From Nostoc sp. CHAB 5844 (lineage in GTDB: Bacteria > Cyanobacteriota > Cyanobacteriia > Cyanobacteriales > Nostocaceae), in NCBI RefSeq assembly GCF_020829595.1, contig NZ_JAIVFW010000004.1, forward strand, positions 159,643-223,642: a stretch of DNA of 64,000 bases, read 5' to 3'. Below the pieces are notes generated by a model, which was not told where the DNA came from, did not search any database, and worked only from the letters and a program-made list of their open reading frames with translations. Shown here in pieces: positions 62,622 to 64,000 of the stretch; position 1 is the stretch's first letter; the number at the start of each line of letters is the position of its first letter. A program made the position numbers and the translations under genes.

Positions 62622-63677
62622 ATGGTATCAACTCTAGATGATACGAAACGCAATGCTATTGCTGCTAAATTGGCTAGTATTAAATTAGTTCAACAGTTAC
62701 TCATTGAGAATGAAGAACTGTTCTTGAAAGAATCTACAGATAGTGAAATCTCTAACCGCATCCGGGATTTTCTTGAAGATGATCGTAAAAATCTGGGTAT
62801 TATCGAAACTGTAATTGTGCAGTATGGTATTCAGCAAGAGCCGAAAAAAACCGTTCAAGAAATAGTTGAAAAAGTCCGCAAATTCATGCAAGGCTCTGAA
62901 CTCAGTTTCTACGAAAAAGTATCTCAGCATGAATTACTCAAGCATCAACAAGTCATGAGTGGCTTGTTAGTCCACAAAGCTGCACAAAAAGTTGGCGCTG
63001 ATGTAATCGCAGCAATTGGGCCTATCAATCCTGTTAACTTTGAGAACCGCGCCCACCAGGAGCAACTCAAAGGTATTTTAGAAATTTTAGGTGTCCGCGA
63101 ACTGACTGGACAAGATGCTGATCAAGGAATTTGGGCAAGAGTTCAAGATGCGATCGCAGCCTTTAGTGGTGTAGTAGGTAGTGCTGTTACCCAAACTACA
63201 GACAAACAAGATATGAACATCCAAGACATTATTCGCTTGGATCACAACAAGGTAAATATCTTGTTTACTGAACTGCTACAAAGCAATGATCCTCAAAAGA
63301 TTCAAGAATACTTTGGTCAAATCTACAAAGACCTAACAGCCCATGCTGAAGCTGAAGAGGAAGTAGTTTATCCCAGAGTTCGTTCGTTCTACGGTGAAGG
63401 TGATACCCAAGAACTTTATGATGAACAAGCTGAAATGAAGCGGCTTTTAGACCAAATAAAGGCTATTAGTCCTTCTGCCTCTGAATTTAAGGATAGAGTT
63501 AGAAACCTGATGAATATCGTTGGCGACCATATTCGTCAAGAAGAAAGCACAATGTTTGCTGCCATCCGCAACAACTTGAACACAGAACAAAGTGAGCAAC
63601 TAGCTACAGAATTTAAAGCAGCTAAGGCCAAAGTTCAACAAAGATTGGGTGGAACTGCAACTGGTGCGAATGTTTAG
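62622..63677 (+). CDS. Hemerythrin domain-containing protein
   Basis: A 351-residue soluble protein. Residues 1-185 form a helical region without iron ligands that are obvious to me (LIENEELFLKESTDSEIS, KHQQVMSGLLVHKAAQKVG). Residues 200-330 are a hemerythrin-like four-helix bundle with the iron-ligand pattern IRLDHNKVNILFTELL, HAEAEEEVVYPRV and DHIRQEESTMFAAI. It may bind O2, NO or iron. GAGGAGAA precedes the ATG, and a long hairpin terminator follows the stop. Confidence 0.88.
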   Translation: MVSTLDDTKRNAIAAKLASIKLVQQLLIENEELFLKESTDSEISNRIRDFLEDDRKNLGIIETVIVQYGIQQEPKKTVQEIVEKVRKFMQGSELSFYEKVSQHELLKHQQVMSGLLVHKAAQKVGADVIAAIGPINPVNFENRAHQEQLKGILEILGVRELTGQDADQGIWARVQDAIAAFSGVVGSAVTQTTDKQDMNIQDIIRLDHNKVNILFTELLQSNDPQKIQEYFGQIYKDLTAHAEAEEEVVYPRVRSFYGEGDTQELYDEQAEMKRLLDQIKAISPSASEFKDRVRNLMNIVGDHIRQEESTMFAAIRNNLNTEQSEQLATEFKAAKAKVQQRLGGTATGANV

Positions 63678-63744
63678 TTACAGATGCTGCTAACTATAGC
63701 AGTTAATCTACACACATAAAACCATCACCTAAATTATATTGATA

Positions 63745-63788
63745 AAAACAAGCACCTTAGATTAGATTCAATCTAAGGTGCTTGTTTT
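63745..63788 (+). terminator. Terminator of the hemerythrin gene
   Basis: A perfect 19-bp stem (63745-63763 with 63770-63788, AAAACAAGCACCTTAGATT on the left) with the loop AGATTC; the right arm ends in GCTTGTTTT and one further T follows. It is 67 bases beyond the stop codon. Confidence 0.85.
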
Positions 63789-63814
63789 TAATTTAAAGCG
63801 AAGGGTAGCAGAGC

Positions 63815-63852
63815 AAAAAGCCCCTTTCAAGCAATGATGAAAGGGGCTTTTT
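63815..63852 (-). terminator. Terminator of the rRNA operon
   Basis: AAAAAGCCCCTTTC (63815-63828) pairs with GAAAGGGGCTTTTT (63839-63852) around ten loop bases. On the minus strand the right arm ends in TTTTT. It lies 11 bases beyond the 3' end of the 5S rRNA and is the likely end of the rrn transcript, facing the hemerythrin terminator. Confidence 0.8.
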
Positions 63853-63863
63853 GAAAAAAATAG

Positions 63864-63981
63864 ACCTGGCACCGAGCAATTGTGGCAGGAGGCGACCCTC
63901 CAACTATCGTAGCCGCAGTAGCGTTTCACCGCTGAGTTCGGGATGTATCAGTGTGGTTCCACCACGCCATAGGCACCAGGA
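63864..63981 (-). rRNA. rrf: 5S ribosomal RNA
   Basis: On the minus strand the sequence starts TCCTGGTGCCTATGGCG and contains GGAACCACACTGATACATCC and CGAACTCAGCGGTGAAACG, the usual 5S landmarks, and ends GCTCGGTGCCAGG. CCTGGTGCC pairs with GGTGCCAGG to close helix I. The 5' and 3' ends are placed by this helix and may be off by one or two bases. It marks the 3' end of an rRNA operon that continues to the right, outside the window. Confidence 0.95.
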
Positions 63982-64000
63982 AAGCTTTGAAAGGCAAAAG

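Noticed and set aside
1..64000. CRISPR array or prophage.
   Set aside because: No regularly spaced direct repeats with unique spacers and no structural, integrase or lysis genes are visible; the only regular array is the 63-bp repeat without spacers.

Overview
The window is chromosomal DNA from a filamentous, probably heterocyst-forming cyanobacterium (Nostocales; Nostoc/Calothrix-like). Supporting signs are the HIP1 octamer GCGATCGC scattered through genes and gaps; heptameric short tandem repeats of the TGACCAA/CTGACTC/CTGCCTC kind between genes; many small palindromic dispersed repeats; and cyanobacterial families such as a HetZ-family protein, an Slr1339-like salt-stress protein, DUF751, DUF6816 and an RRM RNA-binding protein. 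SecA ends without the C-terminal zinc-binding motif. No prophage, CRISPR array, plasmid origin or intact transposase gene is visible.

Layout. 1-8.8 kb: tail of a DUF433 gene with a destroyed partner, a lone CheY-like receiver, then a translation and secretion block (ffh, rpsP, a KH-domain gene overlapping rpsP, rpsU), a PhoH ATPase, a putative ChuX/HutX-like protein, DUF6816, an ABC exporter, tRNA-Tyr and tRNA-Thr. 8.8-16.7 kb: msrA, an orphan histidine kinase, a DUF2808 protein, a Uma2 protein, a glycogen-debranching-type glucosidase, an unknown and an Lgt-like membrane protein. 16.7-22.4 kb: a wrecked RelE-type toxin gene carrying a MITE-like insert, secA, a 63-bp tandem repeat and a diheme cytochrome. 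22.5-31.4 kb: Rrf2 regulator and cysK, a J-domain protein, Uma2, a retropepsin-like protein, a double-domain PTPS/QueD protein, hemB, DUF4870 and prfC. 31.8-37.7 kb: an M48-like protein without its active site, an RRM protein, TenA, a truncated desaturase and an HxlR regulator. 37.7-41.4 kb: a minus-strand group with an Slr1339-like protein, two paralogous VWA proteins and a protein with two C-terminal Tudor-knot-like repeats.

41.5-51.8 kb: Uma2 with a heptad tail, an M50 site-2 protease with CBS domains, rtcA, a large multi-heme protein, a Ser/Thr kinase with an SH3 domain, a collapsed histidine kinase gene and rbfA. 51.9-58.7 kb: DUF751, a convergent pair of Dam-type methylase and PD-(D/E)XK nuclease (likely restriction-modification), a HetZ-family gene, a Sua5-type gene, larC and two paralogous lipoproteins. 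59-64 kb: a flippase-like membrane protein, a MITE, a DUF2809-DUF167 fusion, DUF2231, DUF2993, a hemerythrin protein and, at the right edge on the minus strand, 5S rRNA, the end of an rRNA operon that continues beyond the window.

Most genes are single units with short operons at best. Clear functional groupings are ffh-rpsP-KH-rpsU (protein synthesis and targeting), Rrf2-cysK (sulfur assimilation), methylase-nuclease (restriction), and the VWA/Tudor-knot group, whose role is unknown. Gaps are rich in small repeats, several of which have damaged or extended neighbouring genes.
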